A DNA stretch of 60,205 bases, from IMG/VR virus record IMGVR_UViG_3300033183_000125, positions 1 to 60,205 of that record, one strand, 5' to 3'. The notes below the pieces were generated by a model. That model was not told where the DNA came from, did no database searches, and worked only from the letters and a program-made list of their open reading frames with translations. Origin of the DNA: a virus. The position numbers and the translations under genes are program-made. Positions 1 to 7,569 of the stretch are shown one piece after another (the first letter of the stretch is position 1; every line of letters starts with the position of its first letter).

Positions 1-58
1 ATTATTATTATTATTCACGGTTTCAAAGCCTCCTCAACTTTGATCTTTGCGTTTGGGT

Positions 59-87
59 TTGAGTTAAACTACTGTATCAAATATAAG
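59..87 (+). promoter_or_regulatory. Sigma70-like rightward promoter
   Basis: TTGAGT at 59-64 and TATAAG at 82-87 are separated by exactly 17 bases. Transcription would start near 94 and run through a stem-loop at 127-166 into the terminator at 188-223. No plus-strand gene lies downstream, which suggests a non-coding transcript. The promoter overlaps the leftward promoter of the LuxR-type gene. Assignment is by consensus only. Confidence 0.5.
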
Positions 88-108
88 ACATATTGAAGAT
101 GTCTTCAA
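80..108 (-). promoter_or_regulatory. Leftward promoter of LuxR-integrase unit
   Basis: On the minus strand TTGAAG (108-103) and TATATT (85-80) are 17 bases apart. After circular closure this promoter lies about 50-60 bases upstream of the GTG start of the LuxR-type gene at 60082. It overlaps the divergent rightward promoter, so one bound regulator could control both. The same bases recur at 60144-60172. Confidence 0.5.
93..108. promoter_or_regulatory. Operator-like palindrome between divergent promoters
   Basis: TTGAAGATGTCTTCAA has perfect 7-base arms around a TG centre. It covers the -35 of the leftward promoter and the expected start site of the rightward one. A wider imperfect inverted repeat (74-121, outer arms GTATCAA.. 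/ ..TTGATAC) surrounds it. It looks like a regulator-binding site; the adjacent LuxR-type protein or one of the phage HTH proteins are candidates. Confidence 0.5.
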
Positions 109-223
109 GTTATATTGATACGGCACAGAAGTTGCATTATGTTAGGGTTATCGGCGTGCAACTTCTCTTTGTGCGTTGGTGTGTGTTGGGGTAGAGGGTG
201 GTTCCTCTACCCCTTTTTATTTT
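94..223 (+). ncRNA. Candidate small RNA at the genome junction
   Basis: A predicted transcript of about 130 nt runs from the promoter at 59-87 to the terminator at 188-223. It contains a stem-loop with a perfect 10-bp stem (AGAAGTTGCA at 127-136 with TGCAACTTCT at 157-166). No plausible plus-strand gene with a ribosome binding site is visible. It could be a regulatory or antisense RNA, or an untranslated leftover. The call is inference from promoter, fold and terminator. Confidence 0.4.
188..223 (+). terminator. Strong rho-independent terminator
   Basis: GGGGTAGAGG (188-197) pairs perfectly with CCTCTACCCC (204-213) around a 6-base loop, followed by TTTTTATTTT. The U tract is on the plus strand, so it stops rightward transcripts, although no plus-strand gene lies upstream. 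The hairpin could also mark the 3' end of the leftward operon, but it lacks a U tract in that direction. Confidence 0.8.
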
Positions 224-232
224 ATGCGGCCA

Positions 233-679
233 TCACTGTAGTAGGTTGTTAGCGACAGCATCGAACACGGTAGGGAAAACCTTGTTGGACTTGTCGGTAT
301 TGCGAACGTCGTTGATGACATAGCCATTCGGCAACTCAAGACTGTCCCCTGGGGAACGCTCGACGACCATGTAGCAAGGCTTCTGGTCAGCGCCCTTCGT
401 CGTCAGCAAACATGGCTTGCCGAACTTCACGATGTCGTTGACCCAGTTGGTATTCACGTGCTTAAAGGTCTTCATGCTGTCGTCGCAGGGGTAAGGTAAC
501 TGCTTGCAGTAGAACGACCGATAGCTTTTCTTCTTTCGTGGTGTGTGTTCCTTCGGTGCGTTCTGATGAACAGGCTCACCCAAAGCGGCAAGCCTGTCGT
601 TACACACTACGATGAGTGTCCGAACTTCCTTCGCATCCATAGTGGCTACGACTTTCTCAATCATGGTTAGCTTATCCAT
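233..679 (-). CDS. Hypothetical protein, last gene of the leftward operon
   Basis: 148 residues, not recognised. I start it at 679 because that ATG overlaps the stop of the upstream gene by 8 bases, the habit of this operon, with a GGAG about 10 bases upstream; a start at 718 is also open. A basic linker (PRKKKSY) separates a short helical N-terminal part from a C-terminal domain of about 75 residues rich in aromatic and Cys residues. No signal peptide or membrane segment. It ends the operon of small genes around the MoxR-vWA pair. Confidence 0.6.
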   Translation of the reverse strand: MDKLTMIEKVVATMDAKEVRTLIVVCNDRLAALGEPVHQNAPKEHTPRKKKSYRSFYCKQLPYPCDDSMKTFKHVNTNWVNDIVKFGKPCLLTTKGADQKPCYMVVERSPGDSLELPNGYVINDVRNTDKSNKVFPTVFDAVANNLLQ

Positions 680-875
680 TGTCTGCAATCTCCTCTGCAT
701 CCTGTGTGAAATAGTCACGGGTTACTGTGTCGGCGTTGTATTCTGATGGGTATTCAGACCCAGCATGTAACTCGGCGACGATGTGAGCCTTCGCTTCGGC
801 GTCGGCTTCGTTGTCGGCATCGACCTCAATGACGACACCCTCTTCAAAACAAATAGCTACTCTGTATCTCGGCAT
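672..875 (-). CDS. Small acidic hypothetical protein
   Basis: 67 residues, strongly acidic, with alternating beta-like and Ala/Glu-rich helical stretches (ADNEADAEAKAH). The ATG at 875 has AGGGAG about 8 bases upstream; an in-frame GTG at 881 sits too close to it. Its stop overlaps the next gene by 8 bases, suggesting translational coupling. Function unknown. Confidence 0.6.
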   Translation of the reverse strand: MPRYRVAICFEEGVVIEVDADNEADAEAKAHIVAELHAGSEYPSEYNADTVTRDYFTQDAEEIADNG

Positions 876-888
876 ACTCACTCTCCCT

Positions 889-1410
889 TTACTTTACTGT
901 GATGATGTAGTTGCGACCCGACGCATCACGAAACACGCCGTTGTCTTTAATGAACGTAGCTATGTGATCAACCAAAGCACCACGTTCCAGCGACCACTCG
1001 TGGCCTGACTTCCACTTGAGACCACGAGCATCCATTGCCTGACCGATATACTTGGCGATGGTCTGCGTGAACTCATCCCATTGCTGTCTGCCTATCTCGG
1101 CATCAGCCTTTGAATGTTGCATCTTGAACGCATCGTCTTTGATCATGCGCTCTAACTCTGCGGCACGAACACCCATCTTAATCTTCATAGTCTCGATTGG
1201 ATCTTCGTGGTTGGACTTGACTGTCTTGCGCTTGAGGAAGTCGGGGATGTCTGGCATATCAAACATCTCCGTCTGCGTAGTGGGGTTCTTAGTCTGCACA
1301 GTCTTGAACACTGGCTTGGGTGCTGGCTTCGGCTTCTCACCGATACCATACTTGGCTAACTCTGCGTCAGCGATTGTCTTAGCGATGTCATTGTTAGAAT
1401 GGTTTGTCAT
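889..1410 (-). CDS. Hypothetical protein with Lys/Pro-rich linker
   Basis: 173 residues. The start at 1410 has AAGGA upstream and overlaps the preceding stop by 17 bases; a longer frame to 1515 runs back into the neighbour and is unlikely. Residues about 20-45 are a flexible linker containing KPKPAPKP; the rest is predicted helical, with a charged segment around residue 90 and a C-terminal domain ending in hydrophobic strands. Not recognised. Its place beside the vWA gene suggests it works with, or is co-regulated with, the MoxR-vWA pair; that is inference. Confidence 0.6.
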   Translation of the reverse strand: MTNHSNNDIAKTIADAELAKYGIGEKPKPAPKPVFKTVQTKNPTTQTEMFDMPDIPDFLKRKTVKSNHEDPIETMKIKMGVRAAELERMIKDDAFKMQHSKADAEIGRQQWDEFTQTIAKYIGQAMDARGLKWKSGHEWSLERGALVDHIATFIKDNGVFRDASGRNYIITVK

Positions 1411-1606
1411 AATCAATTTCCTTCTTGATAGGGTAGGGTTCTGCCAGAGCGATTGCTCTGACCTTGTTGAAATCACGCACTCGAACATTCGCGTCTTTGA
1501 CACGACGACGAACACGTTTCCAAAAGCTGAGTGGGCGGCCAGGAATAAGACCGAACCACTCAGCAGGGATACGTAGTCCCCTTAGTTTAGCGGGCTGTCT
1601 GGGCAT
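1394..1606 (-). CDS. Small Arg-rich hypothetical protein
   Basis: 70 residues, very basic in the middle (FWKRVRRRVKDANVRVRD), which would suit nucleic-acid or acidic-partner binding. The ATG at 1606 overlaps the end of the vWA gene by 20 bases and the stop overlaps the next gene by 17, so it is embedded in a coupled run. An upstream in-frame start at 1657 would overlap the vWA gene by 71 bases and is less likely. Unknown function. Confidence 0.55.
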   Translation of the reverse strand: MPRQPAKLRGLRIPAEWFGLIPGRPLSFWKRVRRRVKDANVRVRDFNKVRAIALAEPYPIKKEIDYDKPF

Positions 1607-3761
1607 CACGGCGTCCTGTGGCGATGAGATCTGAGTTGTCAACGACGAAGCGTTCACCTAGCAACATCTTGCCAAGCTGATCCATGACGTGCTTGCTGAG
1701 ATCATCAAGCCGTTGCACCACAACGTAACGTGGGAAGAACTGCTTGACGCAATCATCACCGATGCCGATACCCACAACGTCAACACCGTTGAGCGTCATC
1801 CATTCAACAACGTCACGAGTATGCTTGTAGCTACTCTCATTACCGTAGTCGTTACGATAGGCTGGCCTACCGTCAGACATGGCAATGAATATCTTGCGTT
1901 GCTCTGGGCGTTGAAGCAGTCGGTCAACAGCATAGACCCACGCATCACCGTCAGCGTTGGATGCGCCTGCGGAGTAGGGCATCTGACCGAGTGCGCCTCT
2001 GGCACGTTGCAGTGGGGTATCGAATGACTTGAACATAGTCATGCGAATGGCACTTTTGCGGTGATACTTACGACCAGTTTCACTACGATACATGACGGTT
2101 GCGCCAGCCGTATTGTGGCCAGTGATTTCTAGCTCAACGCCAGTTCCTTGCAAGGCTTCGGCGATGGCGATAGAGCAGTCAGTAGCAAGGCTTATTTCAC
2201 CGCCGCGCATTGAGCCAGACAAGTCAACACAGATAGAGACAGCGGTATTGATGCTGTCATCCATGACTTTGTGACGGAAGACGAGAGGATCAAACCTGAT
2301 GATACTGGTCAGCTTGTTTGTGTCTAGCCTACCGTGTCGCTTACGTGGTGCGTAACGACTACGTTTCTGTGACACCAATGCTCGCTCAAGTTTGCGACGC
2401 ATCGTGCCTATCTTGTTACCCATCTGCTTGAGACGATCACCATACTCAATGTCGCCACTCTCAAGGTTCTTGGTCTTCGTTACCTTGATGCCATCATTGA
2501 ACTTGGTCTTGTCTTTGGGGGCCACTTGCCAGCAGTCAGCGTCACGAGTGAGGACAAGATACTTACCCCCCTCAACACGTTGGCTGTGTATGTCTGCGAC
2601 TACTTTGTCGAGAGCCTTGACCAACTCACCAGTGATGACACCCTTGCAGTTATCCCGTTCCCACGCCGTTTCGATAGCGTCGCTAGACTGTTCGTAGGTA
2701 GTGGGCTTGTCGTCACCAGAGCGAAGGTCGCCACGGCTTACGTCTTGGTGGCTGGGTTCAGTTCCGCTATCTGTTTCTTGAGTGCGGTTATCTGATTGTC
2801 CCTCGCCAGAACCTTGATCGCCAGTTCCAGTAGGGCTTGTTGGATCTGCATCTGAAGAACCTCCAGAAGTTCCTTTATCTCCCTCTCGTTGAGCATCGCC
2901 ATTGTCTTGGCTATCTGCGGTGCGCCCTGTTCTTCTAGTAGCTTGCTCATTATCTGCGGTAAGGTCGAAGTCGATGTCGTTTCCGTTTCCGCCTCCACGA
3001 CGTTGAGTTTGGTAGTCATCTGCAATCCTCTCTGCAAGTTTGTGTAACTCTCTGCAACCACGATACGCGGCCTCAGTATCAATGTCGCCCATACCACGAA
3101 CGCCAGTCTCAAGGTGCTGAACAGCATCAACGATGGTGTTAACCTTGCGACGAACGTCATCGGACAACAGGTCTAAGCATTTCTGCATGGTGTCGGATGG
3201 ATAACCTAGCCGACGACGACCCTCCCATGTGATGGCAACAGCCCCGATCTGGCCGAAGTCAGACACAGCATCGGCAGGGATGTTACCACTAGCGTAGTTG
3301 TCCAAGAACTGTTGGTTGACCTCGTGACTGGTATGGTCAATCGCTTTGGGCAAGCCGTTGTATAGGTCACGGCCACCCATCTCGATACGAACGTCCTCCA
3401 TAGCGTTGGCTAGTGCAGACGTAAGCTCTCGGCCATCTCTGTTCCAGCGACGACACATCTCTTCAGTCTCACCGTCGAACTCGGTAAGGACATTGTGTAA
3501 CATCTCGTGGTTGGCAAAGCCGCCAGTCACAAGACCCTGACGCTTAGTGATAGTGGCGTTGTCAGGTAGTGCAGGAAGCACTACATGCTGGCCATCAGTG
3601 TAAGCCTCGTCGCCAGCAAAGGTAACGGTAGCTTTAGCATTGCGCGACAACGTAGACACAACAGCTTTGGTTGCATCCATTAGGTCACGACCCGAACAGT
3701 AGGCTGTATCTAACTCGCCACTGTCAGGGATGTATGTGATTTTGCGTTGTGATTTTCTCAT
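1587..3761 (-). CDS. CobT-like von Willebrand factor A protein with HExxH motif
   Basis: 724 residues. Three parts are visible. The N-terminal region has HEMLH at residues 85-89 and a conserved-looking EDVRIE at 122-127, together resembling a zincin-type metal site. A long low-complexity Asp/Gly/Ser/Thr-rich linker follows (about 265-355). The C-terminal vWA domain has a MIDAS DLSGS motif (D513, S515, S517) and a later SDGRP. CobT-like proteins pair with MoxR/CobS-type AAA+ ATPases; the partner lies 11 bases upstream in the same operon. An AAGGGAG ribosome binding site supports the start. Cobalamin synthesis is unlikely because no other cob genes are present; a chaperone-like or metal-insertion machine is more plausible, perhaps with proteolytic activity. 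Confidence 0.85.
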   Translation of the reverse strand: MRKSQRKITYIPDSGELDTAYCSGRDLMDATKAVVSTLSRNAKATVTFAGDEAYTDGQHVVLPALPDNATITKRQGLVTGGFANHEMLHNVLTEFDGETEEMCRRWNRDGRELTSALANAMEDVRIEMGGRDLYNGLPKAIDHTSHEVNQQFLDNYASGNIPADAVSDFGQIGAVAITWEGRRRLGYPSDTMQKCLDLLSDDVRRKVNTIVDAVQHLETGVRGMGDIDTEAAYRGCRELHKLAERIADDYQTQRRGGGNGNDIDFDLTADNEQATRRTGRTADSQDNGDAQREGDKGTSGGSSDADPTSPTGTGDQGSGEGQSDNRTQETDSGTEPSHQDVSRGDLRSGDDKPTTYEQSSDAIETAWERDNCKGVITGELVKALDKVVADIHSQRVEGGKYLVLTRDADCWQVAPKDKTKFNDGIKVTKTKNLESGDIEYGDRLKQMGNKIGTMRRKLERALVSQKRSRYAPRKRHGRLDTNKLTSIIRFDPLVFRHKVMDDSINTAVSICVDLSGSMRGGEISLATDCSIAIAEALQGTGVELEITGHNTAGATVMYRSETGRKYHRKSAIRMTMFKSFDTPLQRARGALGQMPYSAGASNADGDAWVYAVDRLLQRPEQRKIFIAMSDGRPAYRNDYGNESSYKHTRDVVEWMTLNGVDVVGIGIGDDCVKQFFPRYVVVQRLDDLSKHVMDQLGKMLLGERFVVDNSDLIATGRRDAQTAR

Positions 3762-3772
3762 TGATTACTCCC

Positions 3773-5806
3773 TTATGAAAACACGCGGTCAGCCATTTCG
3801 ATAACAGTGCGAGTGCTATCTGCTGGCGCACGATCAGTGATGACAACCTCAAGGGCTTTCTTGAGTGCTGTCTTGCGGTCAGGCATGAGGTCAGACATGT
3901 GTAGGAAATACATGACCAGACTATCCATGCCGCGAGGCGATATAGTGGTGGACAACTCGCCAGTCTTGAACGCTTGCCGAACCTCGACTGCGAACTGTGA
4001 CATCTCTTCGGCGTCAGACTGCTTGAGCGTCGGATACTTGTTGGTAAGTAGCTTCTGCTCGGTGGCTTTGTCTAAGTAGTCAACCTCAATGAACACACCG
4101 AAGCGGTCAAGCGTAGCGACGTTCATGGGGCGGACACCCTGATACCAGCCATACTCGTCACCCTGACCACGAGAGTTAGCGGTTGCGACGAAGCGGAACA
4201 GGGGATGAGACTGAACCACTCGGCCACCGTCCTCTGTAAGCACGAGACCTTTCTTCTCTAGCGCACGTTGGATGGTGAACAACACGTCAGCTTGGCCAGC
4301 GTCCATCTCGTCGAGTATCAGGAACGATGGCTGTTGCATGGCTCGTGGTAGGATACCCTCGACATACGTCGTGACAGGCACACCGTTCTCGACTGTCAAC
4401 TCTTTCGAGCCAACCATGTCACTGCGTTCGATGTTACTGTCGAGGTTGAGACGGTGAACAGGGAAGCAAATGCGAGCCGCGACTTGCTCGGCTAACGTAG
4501 TCTTGCCAGTGCCAGTGTGACCATGAAGCCAGAGGTTCTGACCGAACAAGTGGCCAGACAGGAACTTGATTAGGTGGTCAGGTCTGAACTCGTAGTTGTC
4601 ATCGACATCAGGACACAGTGGATGACGCACCTCGTCACCGTTAGCGTTGCGCCACAGCAGGGTAGGTATGTCAAAGTTGAGAGCCTTGACCTTGCGTCCG
4701 AACACCTTGCCAGCGTTCTGCTGGACAACCTCGTAGGTAAGGTCATCGTCAACGCCAGCGGTCGGTATGGTAGGGACATTGCTTGCAGACTTAGATAGCC
4801 TGTTAACTTGGTTGGTTAATTCCAAGACTTTGGATACTTGCTCATTGTATTGGTCAACCATCTGGTCGAAGGTCAGGTTGTTGTTCTGTTTGAGCAGTGC
4901 ATCAATGGCTGGCTTGAGCGATGGGTCAATAGACCACGAAGGCTTTGCCTGTTCCTGGGGCTGTTCCTGGTCAGGCTCAGTGTTAGTAGTCATCATCTGC
5001 ATCTGCTTGATGGCCACAGTATCAAAGTTGTCTGGGTTGGTGGCATCGCATAGCAGATGGTCGATGGTTTGCCAGTCATTGCCAAGCGACATCAGTTGCA
5101 CAGATGCAGACACAGCCTCAATGAACCTGTCAGGGTCACTCATCGAAGCCATTTTGGTTGCGTTCATCTGGCTCATTATGTTTTTGACAGCATCGTGGTC
5201 AGGGAATTGTGGTGCGTCGGTAAGTTGCGCCAAGCCCTGATCGACTAGCTCTTGGTTAAGTATTGCGATGCAAGTGTTAGCGTATAGAACTTCACTCACG
5301 ACTTTCTCTCCTGTGTTGGTTGGTGTGGGGTTAACCCTGTCCTTGTAGGTCAAGGGTTCGTTGTGGTCGAACGGGAACGGGGTAAGTTCACTGTCTATTG
5401 CGTTGATGAGGTCAATATCGTTGTTAGATATTCGAGCGTGAAAGCCGTGCGACTTGCCACTGCCTCGTCGTTTGAAATGACATTTGCTCTCGTCTTTGAG
5501 CGCCTCAATACACAAGTCTAACCACTCATCTCGTCTGTCGTGGACAAACTGTCCGCTGTGCTTAGACTTCTTGTAGTCAATGAGTGCGGAATGAATGAGG
5601 GACAGCAAGACACAGCGGTCAACACTGTCAATCCACTTGCGTAACTTAGTGCCAGCGGCGGTTGTCAGTGAGTGTCTTGCGTTCGAGTTCTCGACTAGGC
5701 TGTCCCAGTTATCGGCGACGAACTTTCGTAGTAGGTTGCGAGATGCGTTGCCATCCAGCCGCCTGTAATAGACAATGAAGTCTACGATTTTTGCTTTCGT
5801 AAGCAT
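3773..5806 (-). CDS. MoxR/CobS-like AAA+ ATPase
   Basis: 677 residues from the ATG at 5806, chosen for its GAAGGGA ribosome binding site; an upstream in-frame start at 5857 exists but overlaps the neighbour. The AAA+ core lies in the C-terminal half: Walker A GHTGTGKT at 429-436, Walker B ILDEMD with D499 and E500, a sensor region FVATANSRGQG, and an arginine-rich DRFG segment. Residues 1-280 are a mostly helical, unrecognised extension. MoxR/CobS ATPases remodel targets together with vWA partners, and the vWA gene follows directly. Phage copies are often named cobS, but the substrate is not evident here. Acts in the cytoplasm. Confidence 0.85.
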   Translation of the reverse strand: MLTKAKIVDFIVYYRRLDGNASRNLLRKFVADNWDSLVENSNARHSLTTAAGTKLRKWIDSVDRCVLLSLIHSALIDYKKSKHSGQFVHDRRDEWLDLCIEALKDESKCHFKRRGSGKSHGFHARISNNDIDLINAIDSELTPFPFDHNEPLTYKDRVNPTPTNTGEKVVSEVLYANTCIAILNQELVDQGLAQLTDAPQFPDHDAVKNIMSQMNATKMASMSDPDRFIEAVSASVQLMSLGNDWQTIDHLLCDATNPDNFDTVAIKQMQMMTTNTEPDQEQPQEQAKPSWSIDPSLKPAIDALLKQNNNLTFDQMVDQYNEQVSKVLELTNQVNRLSKSASNVPTIPTAGVDDDLTYEVVQQNAGKVFGRKVKALNFDIPTLLWRNANGDEVRHPLCPDVDDNYEFRPDHLIKFLSGHLFGQNLWLHGHTGTGKTTLAEQVAARICFPVHRLNLDSNIERSDMVGSKELTVENGVPVTTYVEGILPRAMQQPSFLILDEMDAGQADVLFTIQRALEKKGLVLTEDGGRVVQSHPLFRFVATANSRGQGDEYGWYQGVRPMNVATLDRFGVFIEVDYLDKATEQKLLTNKYPTLKQSDAEEMSQFAVEVRQAFKTGELSTTISPRGMDSLVMYFLHMSDLMPDRKTALKKALEVVITDRAPADSTRTVIEMADRVFS

Positions 5807-5827
5807 ACGGTTTTCCCTTCGTAATGG

Positions 5828-5838
5828 TTGGTGTGTGT
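5828..5838 (-). promoter_or_regulatory. ACACACACCAA leader element upstream of the AAA+ gene
   Basis: The minus strand reads ACACACACCAA 22 bases upstream of the ATG at 5806 and 8-18 bases before the GAAGGGA ribosome binding site. Near-identical elements precede starts at 8395, 58316 and 59616, and one lies at 176-186. It may be a leader or processing signal; function unknown. Confidence 0.4.
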
Positions 5839-6047
5839 TAGCCACTGATAGCCTCATCTATCGTGGTGAGTTGGTTGTTAATGACTATCCAACTGGTCAG
5901 GTTGGGGGCGAGTTTGCCGTTCAATTCGGTTACGAGTGAAGCGGCGAGTTGTTCAACCTCTTCGTAGCCTACGCTGTCACCATTGACATCACAGGCATGA
6001 TGGGGTTGACGATTTCTGTCGATGAGCCAGACGCTATACATACGCAT
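5838..6047 (-). CDS. Small hypothetical protein
   Basis: 69 residues with one short beta-rich start (MYSVWLIDRN) and an acidic helical body. The start at 6047 overlaps the upstream stop by 14 bases; an ATG at 6041 has an equally good GAGAGA upstream, giving 67 residues. No recognisable domain. It is part of the coupled run of small genes that lead into the AAA+ gene. Confidence 0.5.
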   Translation of the reverse strand: MRMYSVWLIDRNRQPHHACDVNGDSVGYEEVEQLAASLVTELNGKLAPNLTSWIVINNQLTTIDEAISG

Positions 6048-6516
6048 CTCTCATATCTTCGACTGCCTTGATAAAATCATCCAACTGGTCGAGGCTGTAG
6101 AATATATGCTGGTCTGGCCTTGTGCCTTCGGCCTCTGTCATTCCCTCAAAGTGCCGTTGTTCGTCGGCGTAATACGATGCTCGTATCTCGTCGAGGTGAG
6201 GCATGACATCAATGAGAGCGTTGTTTATGTGGTCGAGTTGCTCCCGTAGTCCGATGACTGATGCTATCAATTCACCGCCAACTGTATGGGGTTGGCAACT
6301 GAACTCGTTGGTCAGCCTGTATTCGATGTCGTTTAGACTACAGGCCATACCATATAGGGGGCTGTCTTGTTGAACTGCCATCCGTTTCTCCATGATTAGT
6401 GAATACTGCGAGTGATGAACGCTTGGTGGGAATGTCGCAGATACCACCCACCCATTGCGAAAGTAGTCATGCACTTGGGCATAGACTACATATCGGAATG
6501 TTCTTACCCGTTGCAT
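6034..6516 (-). CDS. Conserved-type phage hypothetical protein
   Basis: 160 residues from the ATG at 6516, which overlaps the stop of a 29-codon gene by 13 bases. The first 45 residues contain YRNGW-like and HHSQYSLIMEK patterns seen in small phage early proteins; the remainder is helical and acidic. It may be two small modules joined. An upstream in-frame start at 6552 would place the gene wholly across the 29-codon gene. Function unknown. Confidence 0.55.
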   Translation of the reverse strand: MQRVRTFRYVVYAQVHDYFRNGWVVSATFPPSVHHSQYSLIMEKRMAVQQDSPLYGMACSLNDIEYRLTNEFSCQPHTVGGELIASVIGLREQLDHINNALIDVMPHLDEIRASYYADEQRHFEGMTEAEGTRPDQHIFYSLDQLDDFIKAVEDMRDAYV

Positions 6517-6593
6517 GGACACATAGCCCATGCAAGGAAGATGATGACGCATACCTCAACGGCGTAGCGTTTGATTTGCGTGGTGTCATTCAT
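6504..6593 (-). CDS. 29-residue single-span membrane peptide
   Basis: Reads MNDTTQIKRYAVEVCVII followed by FLAWAMCPCNG: a short charged head and one hydrophobic segment of about 14 residues. GGAG lies 8 bases upstream of the ATG. It starts 2 bases after the preceding stop and its own stop overlaps the next start by 13 bases, exactly the spacing used by the rest of the operon. Too short for default gene callers. Function unknown. Confidence 0.5.
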   Translation of the reverse strand: MNDTTQIKRYAVEVCVIIFLAWAMCPCNG

Positions 6594-6595
6594 TA

Positions 6596-6994
6596 TCAAT
6601 ACTCCGCTTGAGTATTTGGTTTGTTGCCAAACTCTGCCTCTGCTTTGCCGTATATTTCATCCAGGTCTACATAAATGACACGCCCGTCGTGGTTGATTGC
6701 CACAGCAATTCCTTTGACATAGCGCATTTTCTCACGGCCTATCTCGTAGATAACAAAGACCTCGCCATCTGCCAGATGACTTGGCAGACGCTTGTCCTCG
6801 TCTATTGTGCCTAAGTAGTCACCATCGTCAGAGACTAGGCTTGGGATGCCAAAATGGTCGTTGGACAAGAAGCCAATACGCTTCTCGTTATCTTCGATGA
6901 TTTGCACATCGTATTCGGACAAGAACTCTTTGAACTTCTCAGGGTTCTTGGCTTTGATGTAATTGGAACGGCAATCTGCAATGTAATCTGCCAT
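6596..6994 (-). CDS. Conserved phage protein of unknown function
   Basis: 132 residues. It begins with a pattern (DYIADCRSNYIKAKN..) that I recognise as recurring in early regions of unrelated phages, followed by an alpha/beta domain with VIYEIGREKMRYVKGIAVAIN and a final strand-helix. No catalytic signature is evident. Its start overlaps the previous stop by one base (TAATG). It may belong to a family of host-takeover proteins, but this is not established. Confidence 0.65.
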   Translation of the reverse strand: MADYIADCRSNYIKAKNPEKFKEFLSEYDVQIIEDNEKRIGFLSNDHFGIPSLVSDDGDYLGTIDEDKRLPSHLADGEVFVIYEIGREKMRYVKGIAVAINHDGRVIYVDLDEIYGKAEAEFGNKPNTQAEY

Positions 6995-7164
6995 TAGTCG
7001 TCTCCCTTCTCTATGTTATTGGTGACGAGGATTTCTTCTGCTTCGTCTATGCACTCGGCAAGCAAAGCATCTCTATCAGGCCAAGCGTCACCGCCTTTGG
7101 CCTCATACAATGCGCCGCCAATCTCATTGATGATGGCGACGAATGTTGGTGTCGGTATCTTCAT
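6994..7164 (-). CDS. Small hypothetical protein
   Basis: 56 residues, mainly helical, with an acidic tail (IEKGDD). The ATG at 7164 forms an ATGA overlap with the upstream stop, which is why I prefer it to the in-frame start at 7206. Its stop shares one base with the next start. No domain recognised. Confidence 0.6.
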   Translation of the reverse strand: MKIPTPTFVAIINEIGGALYEAKGGDAWPDRDALLAECIDEAEEILVTNNIEKGDD

Positions 7165-7367
7165 GTCAGCACTCCGTCTGATGGCAATGGGGTTTCTCCT
7201 TCCCAACCAAACTCACTTTCTTCGACTACATGAAAGTCCCAACTGGTGAGGTCGCCACTCTCAACGCACTGCTTCATGTGGTCGAGTATGGCATCGTAGA
7301 CATTCTCACCGACCTCGAAGTCATCAGTAAGTGAGACAGTCACAGGCTTGTAATGCTTAGTCGTCAT
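7161..7367 (-). CDS. Small acidic hypothetical protein
   Basis: 68 residues, acidic, with a Trp-containing C-terminal half (SWDFHVVEES). Start ATG overlaps the upstream gene by 11 bases and the stop makes an ATGA overlap downstream. No membrane segment or recognisable motif. Confidence 0.6.
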   Translation of the reverse strand: MTTKHYKPVTVSLTDDFEVGENVYDAILDHMKQCVESGDLTSWDFHVVEESEFGWEGETPLPSDGVLT

Positions 7368-7569
7368 CGTTTTCTTTCCTCTCTACAAAGATATGAAGCG
7401 ACCACATTGGCGGCTCGTATGGAACATCGCCTATAACTGAACGCCACTCCCACTGGAAGTAGTGACCAAGATGCTTTTGCAGACTGGCCTCAATGTCATT
7501 CAAAGCCAGTGTGCTGTTGTTGATAAGCTGGTTTTGAAGATAAGGTTTGCAGGGTTTGTATTGATTCAT
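7357..7569 (-). CDS. Small hypothetical protein
   Basis: 70 residues from the ATG at 7569, which makes an ATGA overlap with the upstream stop and has AGGGAG about 8 bases before it. Contains a WEWRSVIGDVPYEPPMW aromatic stretch and ends in an acidic tail. Function unknown. Confidence 0.6.
   Translation of the reverse strand: MNQYKPCKPYLQNQLINNSTLALNDIEASLQKHLGHYFQWEWRSVIGDVPYEPPMWSLHIFVERKENDDD

Larger units (their letters stand above)
1..141. repeat. Direct terminal repeat, left copy
   Basis: Bases 1-141 are identical to 60065-60205. Both begin with five ATT triplets and end at TTGCATTATG. The simplest reading is that the contig is circular and the assembler left an overlap. The unit length of 141 is a common maximum k-mer in metagenome assembly, so it need not be a physical terminal repeat. 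The unit carries divergent promoters and a palindrome. Confidence 0.9.

Noticed and set aside
105-137. 10-residue minus-strand leader peptide
   Set aside because: No ribosome binding site, and it lies within the candidate promoter and RNA structures.
1-141. T7-like physical terminal repeat
   Set aside because: Too short for the usual case, cut within a gene start and equal to a typical k-mer; circular assembly overlap is simpler.
1052-1576. 174-codon plus-strand frame
   Set aside because: Lies antisense to two coupled genes, has no ribosome binding site and an implausible composition.
2738-3160. 140-codon minus-strand frame
   Set aside because: Out-of-frame reading of the low-complexity linker of the vWA gene.
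1587-5806. Cobalamin biosynthesis genes cobS and cobT
   Set aside because: No other cobalamin genes, and AAA+/vWA pairs have many other roles, so the metabolic label is not supported.
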